Assembly: GCA_000697055.1 (NCBI GenBank)
Contig: JNDT01000944.1
Location: forward strand, 1-64,000
Length of the DNA stretch: 64,000 nucleotides
Source of the DNA: Saksenaea vasiformis B4078
Lineage: Eukaryota; Mucoromycota; Mucoromycetes; Mucorales; Saksenaeaceae
Direction of reading: 5' to 3'
Position numbers and translations under genes: made by a program. Below the pieces are notes generated by a model. The model was not told where the DNA came from. It searched no databases and was given only the letters and a program-made list of their open reading frames with translations. Positions 50,087-62,621 of this stretch are shown in pieces (positions within the stretch are counted from its first letter, which is position 1; each line of letters starts with the position of its first letter).

Positions 50087-51107
50087 TCACTGTCTACCAA
50101 GGTCTCGGGAAAACGTGGCTCGAATTCTATATGTGTTTCTCTTCAGACACATGGATGGATTTACTCTTAAATTCTAGGATCAACGGAAGTGTATCGCAAT
50201 TATTGCAATGCCAAGACCTATGGACCATGTCCAGTAACGAATCCCCTGAAAACCATCTGAAATTCATACAAATCACCTATAACGTTTATAATCGGCAATG
50301 ATGGAAGAGTTAAATGATAGTTTCATTGTATTTTGCGATAACAAAAAATGGATAAAGATGAACTTCAGACACGCTTTCCAATTCTCTTTCCTTATCATAT
50401 AAGCTGTTTCATTGTAGCTGTTTAGATATCCATCTGGACTACAGGATCTCATACAGGCTTCAGAAGGTTATGATAAATCAGCAATTCTTCATGGATTTTG
50501 GCTAACATTCCCGAAAAATGACAAAGATGGCATGGGCGTCTAACGTCTTGCAGTTCGCCCACGTATATCACACTAGCTGACGCAGCGGAGTGCTTTTTAG
50601 GAACTGTATGTTATCGGTTACATGGTGGGACCCCGTGCCTTCAGTCTAGGCCTTACCTATTTGTGGTGTGCACCATTGTAGTCCCTAGCAACGCATACGG
50701 CTGATGGGCAGCTGCATGTTTTCCAATGGAGCTTTCCTTTGGACAGCCAATTAGCGGACATAGCTAAGCTGTAGGATGCATCATCGCTTTGTACTCCGAA
50801 TGAGTTTCCTAGCATACACGCGACGAATTAAATGTATACACCATTTGGTCGATCAGTAATAATGGAATTATTTGGCAGATACTCTTACCGTATTATGTTA
50901 CAGCTGTATGGTACCAGTCCCAACAATTTTTTTTAGTGACAACAAAATGATGGAAATCTTTCCTGTCTTCTTTCTTCTCCCCCAAATGTTTCTCCAGAGG
51001 TAAGTGCCATTTTTGTAAGAACCGTACAACTAAAGTATTGTATATCATCCACAGATGCACAAGTATGGCAAAAAGTGGATGCTTTACTGTTGCCGTGAAC
51101 ATCCGGT

Positions 51108-51532
51108 TTTACAAAGATAAGCATTTATCACATACAGAACCTTCTGATAACATCTTTCATAGTCATATAACACTTGTGCACAAACAGAGCTATGAAAAGA
51201 TCATACAAAGGCGAATCAAGACATGCTTTTCACTTCTCTTTTCTTTGCAGCTACATATGTTGCGGGAAAATCAGAGACAACATTTTCTGATAAGTACTTT
51301 TTTATTTATGTTCATACAACAAGCTATTTCAAAGTATTTTTTTAGGTATGGATCCGGACTGCAGGATGGCAATGAAAGGCTTCAGAAAGCTACACCCAGT
51401 TGACAAAATCGTTACTGATTTTGATTGGCTGAAATCAGCTTGGATTCTGAAAAGGTCACACATTGGCTTGTTGCCTGCCTTCCTGTAGTCCATGTGCGCG
51501 AAAGTGCACGTATCGCCGTAGATAATACGGTT
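51108..51532 (+). repeat. dispersed repeat B, copy 1
   Basis: It aligns by eye with 60361-60740 in the same orientation. Shared blocks include AGATAAGCATTTATCACATAC versus the same with GT, ATCAGAGACAAC, CATACAACAAG versus GATACAACAAG, TTTTGATTGGCTGA, AAGTGCAC and CGTAGATAA. Identity is roughly 60-65 percent by inspection. It has no open frame. Repeat A copy 2 begins about 55 bases after it. Confidence 0.68.
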
Positions 51533-51586
51533 TGATACTTAAGGTAAGCGAATTTCTATATTCTCACTAATTTTCTAATCATTTTA

Positions 51587-51855
51587 TTAGGTTCGTTATT
51601 AATCATTCATACTCATAAGTCATTCATATATCGGAAAAGTCATCCCAGTCAATTCTATACTGGATACCATTTTTAATACCATGCGTCACCGGTTAAGGGT
51701 ACGTTTTTCAAGCTTTCTGTACCATACCAACTCACTTCAAACAGTGCACCATAGGTCACCGTAGTCACGCGGTCAAAAGAAGGCTGATGATGGACGGCTT
51801 TGGCTGTCCGAAGGCAAATCCTTTCAATGCAGTTTCCTCCCGCGACTTCCGATCA
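51587..51855 (+). repeat. dispersed repeat A, copy 2
   Basis: This is the partner of 25458-25730. The copy ends about 80 bases before the start codon of the MsrB gene, as copy 1 ends shortly before the SPX-RING start. Both are in the sense orientation of the gene they precede. Confidence 0.7.
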
Positions 51856-51934
51856 AATGAAAAGGCTCGAATTTGACGTCAATTTTTTGTGCTCCGCATG
51901 AGAGATTCCCGCTTTGCACAGCAGAAACTCAACA

Positions 51935-52644
51935 ATGTTCCGCACATTGCTTTATAGCATTTCCCGTCAAACTTCAAAAAAACTATTCGTGCGACCATTA
52001 AGAACTACTGCCATGGCTAATGTACAAAAAACAGAAGAGGAATGGAGGGCAGTCCTGACTCCCGAGCAATTTCGGGTCTTGAGAGGAAAAGGTAAAAAAA
52101 AAAAAAGAAAAAAAAACACGATTCTTTTTTTAGAAGCATCCATTTGTTAACTTTTTAACAAAGGCACCGAACGACCTGGTACAGGAGAATACAACAAATT
52201 TTACAATGAAGGTGATGCATGAAATAGGAAGAAGCAATAGCGTGCGCTGATACGATCTATACCAGGAACCTATCACTGCGTTGGTTGCAATGCACCGTTG
52301 TACGTGTCTGACACGAAATTTGATAGTGGATGTGGATGGCCTGCATGTGAGTAGGAGTAATTATTGTCTCAAATATGTAACTGTTGAATTTTCCTTTTAG
52401 TTTTCGATGCCATCCCAGGTAAGGATCTTGTTTATTGTTGAATATGACTGAAAAGGGAAGTACAGGGGCTGTGGTTCGTCACGAAGATAACACATTAGGC
52501 ATGCAACGTATTGAAATTTGTTGTGCCAGTTGTGGCGGGCATCTGGGGCATGTTTTCAAGGGCGAGGGCTTTCCCACGCCAACAAATGAGAGACATTGTG
52601 TTAACAGCGTCAGTCTGCGTTTCCACGATACGGATAAGAAATGA
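51935..52644 (+). CDS. msrB: peptide-methionine (R)-S-oxide reductase (MsrB)
   Basis: Five exons (51935-52091, 52164-52211, 52266-52346, 52401-52418, 52466-52644) give 160 residues. The fourth exon is a microexon of 18 bases encoding the FFDAIP step of WPAFFDAIPG. MsrB repairs methionine-R-sulfoxide in oxidised proteins. Zinc cysteines are CVGC (73, 76) and CASC (121, 124). The catalytic cysteine is in [12 protein letters not shown] (Cys146, where RYCINSASL is usual), and GCGWP (Cys91) may resolve. The N-terminal ~28 residues ([20 protein letters not shown]) look like a mitochondrial targeting peptide, with a second ATG ([11 protein letters not shown]) that could give a cytosolic form. Confidence 0.93.
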
Positions 52645-54325
52645 TTGCGGCAAGACGGTTTAGTCAATGATGTATCTCAAAAAATGGCAATAATAATCTA
52701 GTCAGCAGAAATTGATTGGCTCCATTCTTTACTGAAAGGATATTATCTACCAGCGTTGATTAAGTATCGGAGGATGTAGAACTGCATTATTTGTGTTAGG
52801 AAACGGGTATTTTGTTGATCGCATGCAACCACTTTTCCAACACGTTCTGTCCAGCAACATTTATTTGTTTCTTTTCCCAAACTAGTATTGCATTGCCATA
52901 ATTGATACGTCAACATCAATACGATCACCCTTGGTCGATGCGACGATCGCTGTGGATGTACACGTTTTCTCTACCTTGAGCGCAACGCGACATCCGATAC
53001 ATCAAGCTCGCTACTATGATTGCCTCTTACGCAGTAGACCTTCTTGCTGTACGAGTAGGGAAACCTAGAGAACAGGCGGCGAAATAGACATATTTACTGT
53101 ATAACGACTAAGGTGATAAGTTTGAATGCAGCTAAAACGTACCAGCTAGGGGCATTTTATTAGGATACGGGTCCCAGACGCTTCCCAATCCTGTATATGC
53201 GTTGCTGAAGTCACGTTCAACACAGAGTACTACATCAGTCGTGATAAGCACAAGGATCCCATTCCAATCAAGGATCACCCAAATATAAGAGCAAGTCCTT
53301 CTATTTCGCCGTTATCTGCAGATACTCATTGTATCAACAGGTACACTTGTTTAATCCCGTTGATCATAGTATTCCATTGTCAGCTGTAATGAGAAGAATT
53401 CAATACGTTAGAATTTATTGTCGTCGGAAACCATCTGGTTGCGCTTTCAATCATCTGAATTGCAATAGATACCGCAGGTCCATGAAATCCAAGTTTGCGC
53501 AAAGGAGGGATTGGATATGCTATCATTAATATGTAAATTGACAAGGAATTTACACTCTATTATGTCAACTTGATCTTTCGATGGACACAAGAGTTTATAT
53601 CGAGCAGCATAAAATACACTCATGGTTAGTAAATGGACATCAGTGTAGTCTTCCTTTGGGAATAGTCTTATGCATTCGTAAATCTCACGCTCCGCACCGT
53701 TTCGATGGCGTGCAAGGTGTGATCGATGGCTCCCAAGAGCGGCCGCTTGCTTAGTTTTAGGACCAAAGGTCTAAACGACAGGTCAAAGCACATGTGTGGC
53801 CTTGTGTGTACCTTTTAGGGAGTGAGAGTACGTACATCACAACGCTTTCATCGATGGACAGAAGCAACCGAACACGATGGCCATTTTTGTGTCACTGCTA
53901 CCCGTTTCAAATGTGCCTACACCTCAACATTTTCATCCGTTCTTACAGTTGAAATCGGAGCCAAACTTGTGTTCAGAGAAGCCATTTTCTACCGCAATGA
54001 CAGAACTATTCTTTTCTGAGAAAGCAGAAGCGTCCTTCGCAGAAAAATATCTCTGTAACAGATAAATTATACAGACCTTTTAAGAATCAGACTCGATCTT
54101 TTGTTTATCTTGTGGAAAAACACATTCTCATCTTATCGTCTATCGGAGGAGTAGGCAACAGGTACGTCCTCTCCCTCCCCAACAGCAGCCATCAGGGCCC
54201 CGTCAGGGCTTCCCAAAGAGGTCAATCAGTCACACATTAGACCCAAATTGGGTTATCATTTTCAAAGTCCACTTAATACTCCTCCAGAGCAAGGCTTTGG
54301 GTCGTCCTAAGGTAAAACGTAAAGC
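52645..54325. other. spacer with repeat C, nothing else recognised
   Basis: Only short frames are open here. Repeat C copy 1 lies near 53560-53645. The promoter of the PHD-finger gene is probably at the right end. Confidence 0.5.
53560..53645 (+). repeat. dispersed repeat C, copy 1
   Basis: It aligns by eye with 62718-62812 in the same orientation. The most conserved part is CGAGCAGCATAAAA followed by a TCATGGTTAGTAAATG-like block, with a GTCAA...GTGGAC-like lead-in. It is non-coding in both places. Confidence 0.55.
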
Positions 54326-57099
54326 ATGCCGAAAGGTAAAATCAGTTCTTTTTCTTCAATGTAAATCCATTACTGAAGTGTATAGATGTGACTTCTGTAA
54401 GGAGAAGACGAGGACGCCCTCCAAGATTAAATGTTGCTGGGAGAAAAATGGATCGCAGTGTGGGAAAGAATGATCGCGATGATTTTGGCAGCGATGCTGG
54501 AACGGACGGTGAGAATACAGATGCTGTCGTTTCTAGAAGGCGCGGAAGATCAAAGACATCTGTGGAAGAGAAACCAGAGGCTACAAGAGGACGAAATGAA
54601 GATAATGACGATAGCGAGACAGATATCGATTACCGAGGAGAAGAGAAGATCGATCGTGATGGTCATTTATTAGGGGGTAAGCTTATGGCAAAGAGCTATA
54701 ACCAAAAAAGAATATTCATGCAATTCAGGTCGCGAATATAAGGTGACTACTTTTACGTTGCCAGAGCGGGGTAACCGTCTCTTGATGCTTGCCATGGATC
54801 CCGCAAAGCTCCTAGGTTACCGTGATAGTTATCTTTTCTTTCAACGGAATCCACAGCTTGTTCGTGTGCGAATTGAAGAAGACGAGAAGAAATGGCTGGT
54901 TCAGCAGGGCTTGCTGGTTACGTGGTTCAGGAACCGCGATGTAGCTATCGTCACAGCACGTTCCGTATTCAAATGTTTTGGGTCACGGGTCATTAAAAAG
55001 GGAAAGAGGGGTAGAGATGATTATTTTGAAAATGATGATGATAATGAAGGATTGCAAGAATCCGAAACCGAAGTCTCCGAGCCTGATACATTGTCATTCG
55101 AGCCAAAAATGTCACCGCTCGCGGGCCCATCTGATATGAAGTGGATGCACCACGCTGCACTGGCTGTACGAGGATTCAATGCTAAACTGTACGAACGACG
55201 GGTGGAAAAGCTAATGTTCTATGATGTCCATACGAATATCAAACAAGTGCCTACAGCTACACAACCCACTGTTTGCAACTTTGAACCAGCAAAGGACGGC
55301 GTATCCAGTATCACATTTGACATTTCCCCTCCGCGTCTTCAAAGTGTCGGTAGAGAACTATTAGACGGGACATACGACACTGAAACGGTGCTGGATGCTC
55401 TTCCTGATCGAGTAAAACCCATGGCGTTGCCGGTCGTAGAGCCCAATCCAGTACCTTTTGTCACGCCAGACAAAGAGGACAAGTATCCGATCGCTCTGTT
55501 TCACGGTCAGTATCAAGATACTTTCCCAGTGTAAGTACTCAGAAAACCCCGATTTTGCAACGTACTCATTGATTCCAGCCATTTTCTGCGTTTCAACCAA
55601 CCTCATCCGAGGATTCTGCCGCCCTCAGCGGTTATTGGAGCCGCTCAGTCCATGGTGGCACAGCAATATTATCTCAATCAAGTATATCAGACAGTTCATC
55701 CTAATATGCGTGTGATGAATGGCCATGGCAACGGGTTTGCGATGCATCATCCTCAGGGCTTTGCGCAGAAAATGCCAATGGTTAGCGGATCTCCGATGTA
55801 TCAATCACCTTACATGCCATCCTCCTCCTCTGCTGCCTCCACTCCACCTCCAGTAAGTAATTACTCTGTAAAGAGAGTATATTTGTTGAGCCAAGCTGTT
55901 AGCAGAGGCAGATGACACCGTCTGTGATTCATAATACGCCTCCAAGTAACTCTCCATTTGGTATGAACAAACCATTGGTACCTCAGGTAATATAGCAAGT
56001 CTGGAAGAGTGGGAATGGTATCTCACGATTTTTTGCGGGTAATTTTGATAGACCAATGCCTATGCTGCAGATAGGTGTGCAGGATGCCAATGTTTGGCCA
56101 CGCCGGATGAAGCGTTACCAAAAGATAACATTCACTTGTGTGATATCTTTTATATGATCAAATGTGCCAAGTGTGTTAGGAAATATCATCCTGGCTGTGC
56201 GCATCTAACAACAGCAAGGCAAACCGCAGCGGTTGAGTCATATCCATGGCTATGTCCTGAATGCAAGATTTGCTGTGTATGTAAAACTGCTGGCGACGAA
56301 TCAACGTTAATGATATGTGATGGTTGCGACCGAGGATGGCATACGGGATGGTAAGAAATAATGTTTAGGCAACAACAGGACGTAATTAACCTGATCTTTC
56401 CTGCTATATATATATAGCTGTAGACCAAAAGTCGACAAAGTCCCTGAAGGTAAATGGGGAAGACGTCTCATTGTCACGGGTATCTTACAATCTTCTTTGT
56501 AGGCTCTTGGCTATGCTCGCTTTGTGCAGAATGCCATAGTTGTGGTGAACATGGATCAAGTGTGGAGAAGGAGTACAAATTTGCTGTGGCTGCACCCAAG
56601 GGAAAATTGAAGTATCCGATGTATCTCGCGACATACTGTTTACCGTGCAACGACCGTTTCGAAAACGATAGTCTCTGTCCGGTCTGTCTTAAGACATATC
56701 TGGACGATGACGAAGAAAACGAGATGGTTGCATGCGACAATTGTAACCACTGGATTCACACTGGTTGCGACGAGAGCTTAACACCGGAGAAATATCAGGA
56801 ATTATGCGATGATGAAACAGCTAAATATACTTGTCCCTTATGTGCTGACAACGTCAAGCCGCTTGTCCAAACGGGTCTGGCAGTGCAAGCATTGAAGGGA
56901 CAGGCTACACCTGGAGGCTATTCCGTTGGACTGCTAGGCGGGAAGGTAATTTCTCTCTATCATTACTATGCAATTCATGCTCATTGACTTGAATGGATAG
57001 ATAAAAGTGCGTGGTGTAATTCCGTACAAGACGTTCCGAGTCGGTGTCCCTGAAATCAAAGGCACTGGTCTCGCTGAGATGCCGCCTTCACCTTTATGA
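54326..57099 (+). CDS. Rsc7/Npl6-like (CRC subunit) protein fused to PHD fingers
   Basis: Nine exons (54326-54335, 54386-54676, 54729-55530, 55579-55852, 55906-55986, 56052-56350, 56418-56449, 56503-56945, 57001-57099) give about 776 residues. An AT-hook-like basic start (RRRRGRPPR) and acidic linker lead to the chromatin-remodelling-complex subunit domain at about 100-200 (MLAMDPAKLLGYRDSYLFF, RDVAIVTARSVFKCFGSRVI, KKGKRGRDDYFE), as in yeast Rsc7/Npl6 and Swp82. A Gln/Met/Pro-rich middle follows. From about residue 490 come PHD-type zinc clusters: CAGC...HPGC...CPEC, CCVC...CDGCDRGWHTGC...CSLC, then a third with CDNCNHWIHTGC and CPLC. It is probably a SWI/SNF or RSC subunit reading histone tails. 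The first exon is only 10 bases and is the weakest part of the model. Confidence 0.87.
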
Positions 57100-57171
57100 G
57101 GTTTTTTTTATGTTTTTCTTTTCTTAATGATTAAATTACTTACAGTTTCAGAGATACTATGTGAATGATTT

Positions 57172-58036
57172 TTATTGTTCAACAGCAAGATGCGTATGTG
57201 TCTTAGACTGTGAGCTGACGGTGGATTTTTGATTGACAGTGGAAAGATATGCGTTCCACCCCAACGAGATGACATTAGATACCATAAGCCGGTAATTGAG
57301 AGGGGTAAAGTAAAAGTTAACGAATTGAACTGCTGGCCAAAGCTGATAAAAGAAAAAGACATATATTTTAGACAAGCAGAGTTTATGGTTTCTTATTTGT
57401 TTTTACCTTATAATTGGTCAATACAGCTGTGGTATATCCATTCTCCAACTTCTCCTTGATTTGGTTCACTGATTTTCCTTCAAACAGTCCTTGTGCACAG
57501 AAGAATGCTTTGGATCAAAGTTTAGAGAATTTTTTTTTTTCTTTGGGATCTGATTAGCTTACTTCCGATGAACACCGGTGCAAAAATACACTGATCAATG
57601 GCTACTTTTGCAGCAAGAGCTAAAAGAAATAAATAGTGATCAATAGCTTTGCTCCTAGGATATATGGACCTTACTCTTAAAAGGTGTCGAAGCTTTGACA
57701 TTCATCTCCAAGAAGCGGTACCAGTTGCTAATGACAGGTCCAGCCACAATACCACCAAAGCCGGCCATTCGTAATGTCCGTGCCATGTCATGTTGTTTCC
57801 AACCTTGTTTCTCGACCAATTGCTGTGCAATCACATCGCCTTTTCACCGAGAATGAGTAGCTGTTCTTCAGGAAATTTTTTCCCTTTTTTTTTTACCTGT
57901 GCCAAATAAAATGGCTAAAAAAGAGCAAAAATTGGAAGGTTAGTACAGCTCAATAAGTTTGATACAACTCACCAGTTGTTATACTCTGCACCAGAATGGG
58001 ACGACGGGAAAGCACACGATTATACCAGGCAAACAT
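57172..58036 (-). CDS. SYM1: Mpv17/PMP22 family inner-membrane protein Sym1
   Basis: Six exons (58036-57973, 57914-57897, 57839-57675, 57619-57563, 57507-57407, 57342-57172) give 191 residues. The start MFAWYNRVLSRRPILVQSIT, GTGDVIAQQLVE, MAGFGGIVAGPVISNWYRFL, KVAIDQCIFAPVFIG and the closing LWPAVQFVNFYFTPLNYRLM with SLGWNAYLS are Mpv17/Sym1 signatures. These four-helix proteins sit in the mitochondrial inner membrane, where they act as a channel or metabolite carrier; yeast Sym1 is needed under heat and ethanol stress. Exon 2 is an 18-base microexon. The stop lies 72 bases from the stop of the convergent PHD-finger gene, so the transcripts probably overlap. Confidence 0.93.
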
Positions 58037-60966
58037 TTATAATATTATTGCATCCAATGTTATCTCTCCCGAGTTTAAATACGTTTCCTCTACGATTGTC
58101 TCCGCAGTCACCCAAATGTGGAGAAAAATCAGGGGCGCCAATAGAATGCCAGAGGTTTCTGCAAGCAGTTACTCTCCCGAAGCGGAAATGCGGTCCCGTG
58201 GATAATCAAACAACCACGGCCTAAGTTTCACTGACATTCAGGTACCATTATTTATCGTTTCTCGTTTTTGGCCTTACACCATGAATTCATTCTTATAACA
58301 CCCAAAAAGATTGGTTATAGTTGATAGTGATATAATAGCTGAGTTCCTTAGAGATGATATTCGAGTATTAGTACGGACACAACAACGAATTTCAATAGAT
58401 GGTGGATAAGCACGTTACCCATGATGTATCATGTCGTTTCAGAACTCTCGTCATTTGTCCAGACCATAAATGTATATTCCTACTCGGACAAATCGATTGA
58501 TCACTGTCAAATAGGCTTTGTTAGCCGTCTATAACTTCCTCCATTGTCCGCGTCCAATTTGTTTTACTTTCTTCTTCCCAATCCTATCCATGTTGACCTC
58601 ATTTTATCGTGCCGTTTTGAGGAAATCCTGTCAATGGCGACTTCAGAGACCTTGACCACTTTACACTCCGCAGTTGTATGGACGTTCCGAAGCTCCTCTG
58701 CTATATACGGAAGCAACTGTGGTGAACTTTTATTCCTCCATCTACCACCTAAGCATTCATGATTATGATATACGCCTTCACATATTACCTGTGGAAATTA
58801 GAGCGTCTTTATATCATTGAACGTGTACGTCCTGGAAAAGAAGCAACAGGAAGATGTCCTTGCAGCCCGTTAAAGGCACGGTCCCAAAATTTGCACACTT
58901 CTCGTTCACATCAGCTCAACTATGCCCACGCTGGGATTTTGAACGGAGATAGGACAGTAGCTTGTGCTCAGAAGGGGCCTTTGCGGTGGGATCGTGCGAG
59001 ATGACATTGCATATAAATGACGTCCGGTCGGAGATGCACGAGAAACAGAGAGGTTTCGAAAAAGGTATGCCTAGTTCTGCATAACCGAGCACGTCTCGTT
59101 TCACATCTTTTTCTTTTGTTAGAAATATATCGTAAACCAAGTCGAATGATAGCTGCCGAAAATACTTGTCCAGACCAACACCATTCAAGGTCTGATGCGG
59201 TATCAACGGGTACAGCAGTGGAGTTTTGAAAATACACTAACTCCAATTCAGGCATGGAGAGCCAATAAAGAGGCCGCGAAGTTCTTATTGTTCATCTTAA
59301 ACACGAAGCGGCAAAAAAAGCAAGAAATCCGGACGTGGTGCTCTTATGAGCTTCCTTCTTGTCGCAGAAAGAACGCACGTAAAGGACTCTTAAGGTGCGA
59401 AGACCACAACACCGATCATGGGCATTGGCGCAAGTGGAACCGGTGTAGGCTCACGAATAGGGATCGTTGTCTGCGAAGCGGAGGAAAGATGCACAATGAA
59501 CATCAGCATAATACCAGTCTCGATGACAAACCAGTAACGCAGCTCATAAAATGCGTGCACTGTTATGAATGTGCCGTAGTGATGAGGAAAAGGATAGTGG
59601 GCAATGGAAAATGAAAGCAGTAGCAAGTAACGCTTTGGTAACCTGCATTAATCCTATCGATCCGTCCATACTGCAAGGAGACATGGCCAGAGACAGAGAT
59701 GTCCCTATGGCGTTCGCTACCGCATTTGACAGATGCTAGCTGCTTGCTAACGGAGGAGCTGCTACCACTTTTGATCGCCGGTGAAAGGTCCCTTAATATC
59801 AATCAGCTAGTTCCTTTATTACCAGAGTATCTGTTGTAAACGGGAGTCTATATAGTCTTAACGGAGTTAATTATTGAGAGTATGCCCCAAATTTCTAAAG
59901 AACAGGAGCACGGCGTAGCGTTGTATGGCAGCATTTGTGATTCCTTTCTGGAAGTAAACATTATGGCCCACATTAATAAATCGGTGGTTGATTCCCACCC
60001 CAGGTCTCCATTTTTTTATCACCTTTTCATATCGATGACATAATATGCTGTATACAACGTCTATTGCCTTTTTCTTCTTCTCTGTTCTCGTTTGGCAAGG
60101 ATTTTTTCTCAAGCAACTTTTGGTATTCACGACAGCCAAACTTCCGAGCAATGTTTGCATCGCGTCTTTGCCTTTCCTTTTTCTCGACATGTGTGCCCTG
60201 AAGCACGTTTTTTTGGGGTAACACAAGACCTTTTATGCGCTTTTCTCCACAGGAAAATAATAACAATAATACCGGCTGATGCATCGCTTAGAGGCAGTAG
60301 GTGTGGAAGAATGGTGAATAACCGAAGCTTTGTCGCTCTATTCCTTCTGCCATCATTATATTACAGAGATAAGCATTTGTCACATACAAGATCATTCAGG
60401 GTCTAATATCGGTGGATATATAAATCGATGAAAAGGCCATACGTACAAAGATGTATCGTTTGGAAATCAGTCATGCTTTTTGTTTCCCTTTCCTTTGCAC
60501 ATGGAATGATCAGAGACAACGCCGTTTCAAAATTACTTTACGTATTTACTATGATACAACAAGATATCTGATTGTATTTATTTGGACACCCATTTATATT
60601 GCACGATGACAATCAAAGTCTTCAAAAAGCGGCGCTTTAGTAGGTAGATTGTTGTTAATTTTGATTGGCTGACTTGTCGCTTGGTTTCCGGTACACCGGT
60701 GCACGGAAGTGCACTTATCAGCGTAGATAACGCGACATTGGATTTTCAAATTATTTTTCTTATGATCCTTGTTGGCTACATGTACTTCTGCTAGGTACAT
60801 CTCACGAAAGCTACGCGTCTCCGGCTAAGGACATGTTCGAGTTATTGGCAAGTGAGGTAGAAATTTAAAAACCGCAAATCAGCTGACCGTGGCAAACACT
60901 GATTTTGACTTATTTTCTCACGTTGCTTAATCTTTCGGATTGTTGCTCCTTGTCTCTTTCTCAACC
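58037..60966. other. gene-poor spacer carrying repeat B
   Basis: Several 60-139-codon frames on both strands overlap each other (for example 59195-59614 plus and 59390-59626 minus) with no family resemblance. Repeat B copy 2 lies at 60361-60740. No RNA gene was found. Confidence 0.5.
60361..60740 (+). repeat. dispersed repeat B, copy 2
   Basis: This is the partner of 51108-51532. It lies about 230 bases upstream of the fumarylacetoacetase start codon, in sense orientation. It lacks the adjacent repeat A seen at the other copy. Confidence 0.68.
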
Positions 60967-62621
60967 ATGCCAGCACTTGAAAGCTTTATCCCCGTTGCAA
61001 AGGAATCTCACTTCCCGATCCAAAACATTCCTTTTGGTGTCTTTTCCACTGCTGAAAAGGTGAGTGCATGATTTAATCCGGCATTGATCGATGTGTACTT
61101 AGCTATCTACTCTCAGACCCCTCGCGTAGGTGTCGCCATTGGTGATCAAATTCTCGACTTGTTTGAGGTTGCCAAAGCTGGTCTTCTGGTTGTCCCAGGT
61201 CTGGATCAGCCTGCTGAAGTCTTTGGCCAGGTAAGAAGAGCGAAAACGTCTCGAAGGTCTTGTTTATTGAAACGGTACGTGTAGCCAAGTTTGAACAAGT
61301 TCATGAGCTTTGGCCGACCCGTTTGGCGCGCAACACGAACCGTCATTCAAGGTCTCTTGTCCAAGGATGAGCCCAAGCTCCGAGACAACTCCGATCTCCG
61401 TGCAGTCGCCTTGGTGCCCCAAGCCAGTGCCCGCATGCACCTTCCTGCTCAGATTGGGTAAGAAGACAAAACAAGACCGCATACATATACTTACTTCATT
61501 ACAGAGATTATACCGACTTCTACTGTTCGCGCGAACACGCCACAAATGTTGGCATCATGTTTAGAGGCAAGGATAATGCTTTGCAACCTAACTGGTAAGG
61601 AAAAAAAAAAGCGAAGCAAACCTTCTTTTCTTACTTGCTCATCCTTTTCAAGGCTTCACATCCCCGTTGGATACCACGGTCGTTCATCGTCTATTGTGGT
61701 TTCTGGCACTGATATCATCCGCCCTGCTGGTCAGCGTATCATTTCTAAGGATAAGCCAAGCCCTATCTTCGCTCCCTCTGCTAAACTTGACATCGAACTT
61801 GAAGTGGTGAGTTTTTTTTTCTTATCACGTCAACAACAGTGGTCTAATAGAGAGAGAAAAATAGGGATGGTTTGTGGGCACTGGCAATGAGCTCGGTAAG
61901 CGTATTGATGTTGCCGACGCACGAGACCATATCTTTGGTATGGTGATTGTGAATGACTGGAGTGCTCGGGATATCCAAGCTTGGGAGTATGTACCACTAG
62001 GACCTTTCCTGGGCAAGAGTTTCGGTACTACCATCTCACCATGGATTGTTACCCTGGATGCCCTTGAGGAGTTTTTGGTGGACGGTCCTACACAGTCCCC
62101 AGAACCACTCCCTTATCTCCAAGAAAAGAAGCCATCTGCTTATGATGTCAACCTGGAGGTTTTGATTAAACGTAAGAATGCTTATACCAGAGAACGATAC
62201 TTTATTGACATTTCATTTTTAGCTGCGGAGTCTTTGAAATTCCAAAAGGTTGCTGTTTCGAATCTCAAGTACATGTACTGGTCTATTACCCAGCAGTTGG
62301 CTCACCACACTATCAACGGTTGTAATTTGCAAACTGGTGACATGTGTGCTACTGGTACTCTCTCCGGACCTGTAAGTTAATCAGATAGGGATCTTTCAAA
62401 TACTAATGGCGTGTATCAAGGAAAAATCATCCTATGGATCCTTGTTGGAATTGACCTGGAATGGTACAGAAAAAATTGATTTTGAAGACGGTGTTGTACG
62501 TCAATTCCTACAAGACGGTGATCAGGTGAACCTTGTGGGCTACTGCGAAAGCGCAGCTGGATACAGAATTGGTTTTGGTGATTGTCTTGGCAAGATTGCT
62601 CCCTGTCCATACTCTGCATAG
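60967..62621 (+). CDS. FAH: fumarylacetoacetase
   Basis: Eight exons (60967-61059, 61117-61230, 61285-61457, 61505-61594, 61653-61806, 61865-62171, 62223-62371, 62421-62621) give 426 residues, the usual length. It performs the last step of tyrosine/phenylalanine breakdown, splitting fumarylacetoacetate to fumarate and acetoacetate. Signatures are [20 protein letters not shown] (metal Asp and catalytic His), [31 protein letters not shown] (metal Glu pair), [20 protein letters not shown] and [17 protein letters not shown], with [14 protein letters not shown] near the end. No other tyrosine-pathway gene is in the window. Confidence 0.96.

Larger units (their letters stand above)
49362..51934. 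other. gene-poor spacer carrying repeats B and A
   Basis: Between MUB1 and the methionine sulfoxide reductase gene I see one weak minus-strand frame (49754-50086, listed separately). At the right end repeats B (copy 1) and A (copy 2) sit side by side. The rest shows nothing recognisable. Confidence 0.5.

Noticed and set aside
59983..59999. tRNA T-arm-like stem (GGTGG...CCACC)
   Set aside because: The 7-base loop does not fit the T-loop consensus, and no anticodon or D arm or acceptor stem could be built around it.
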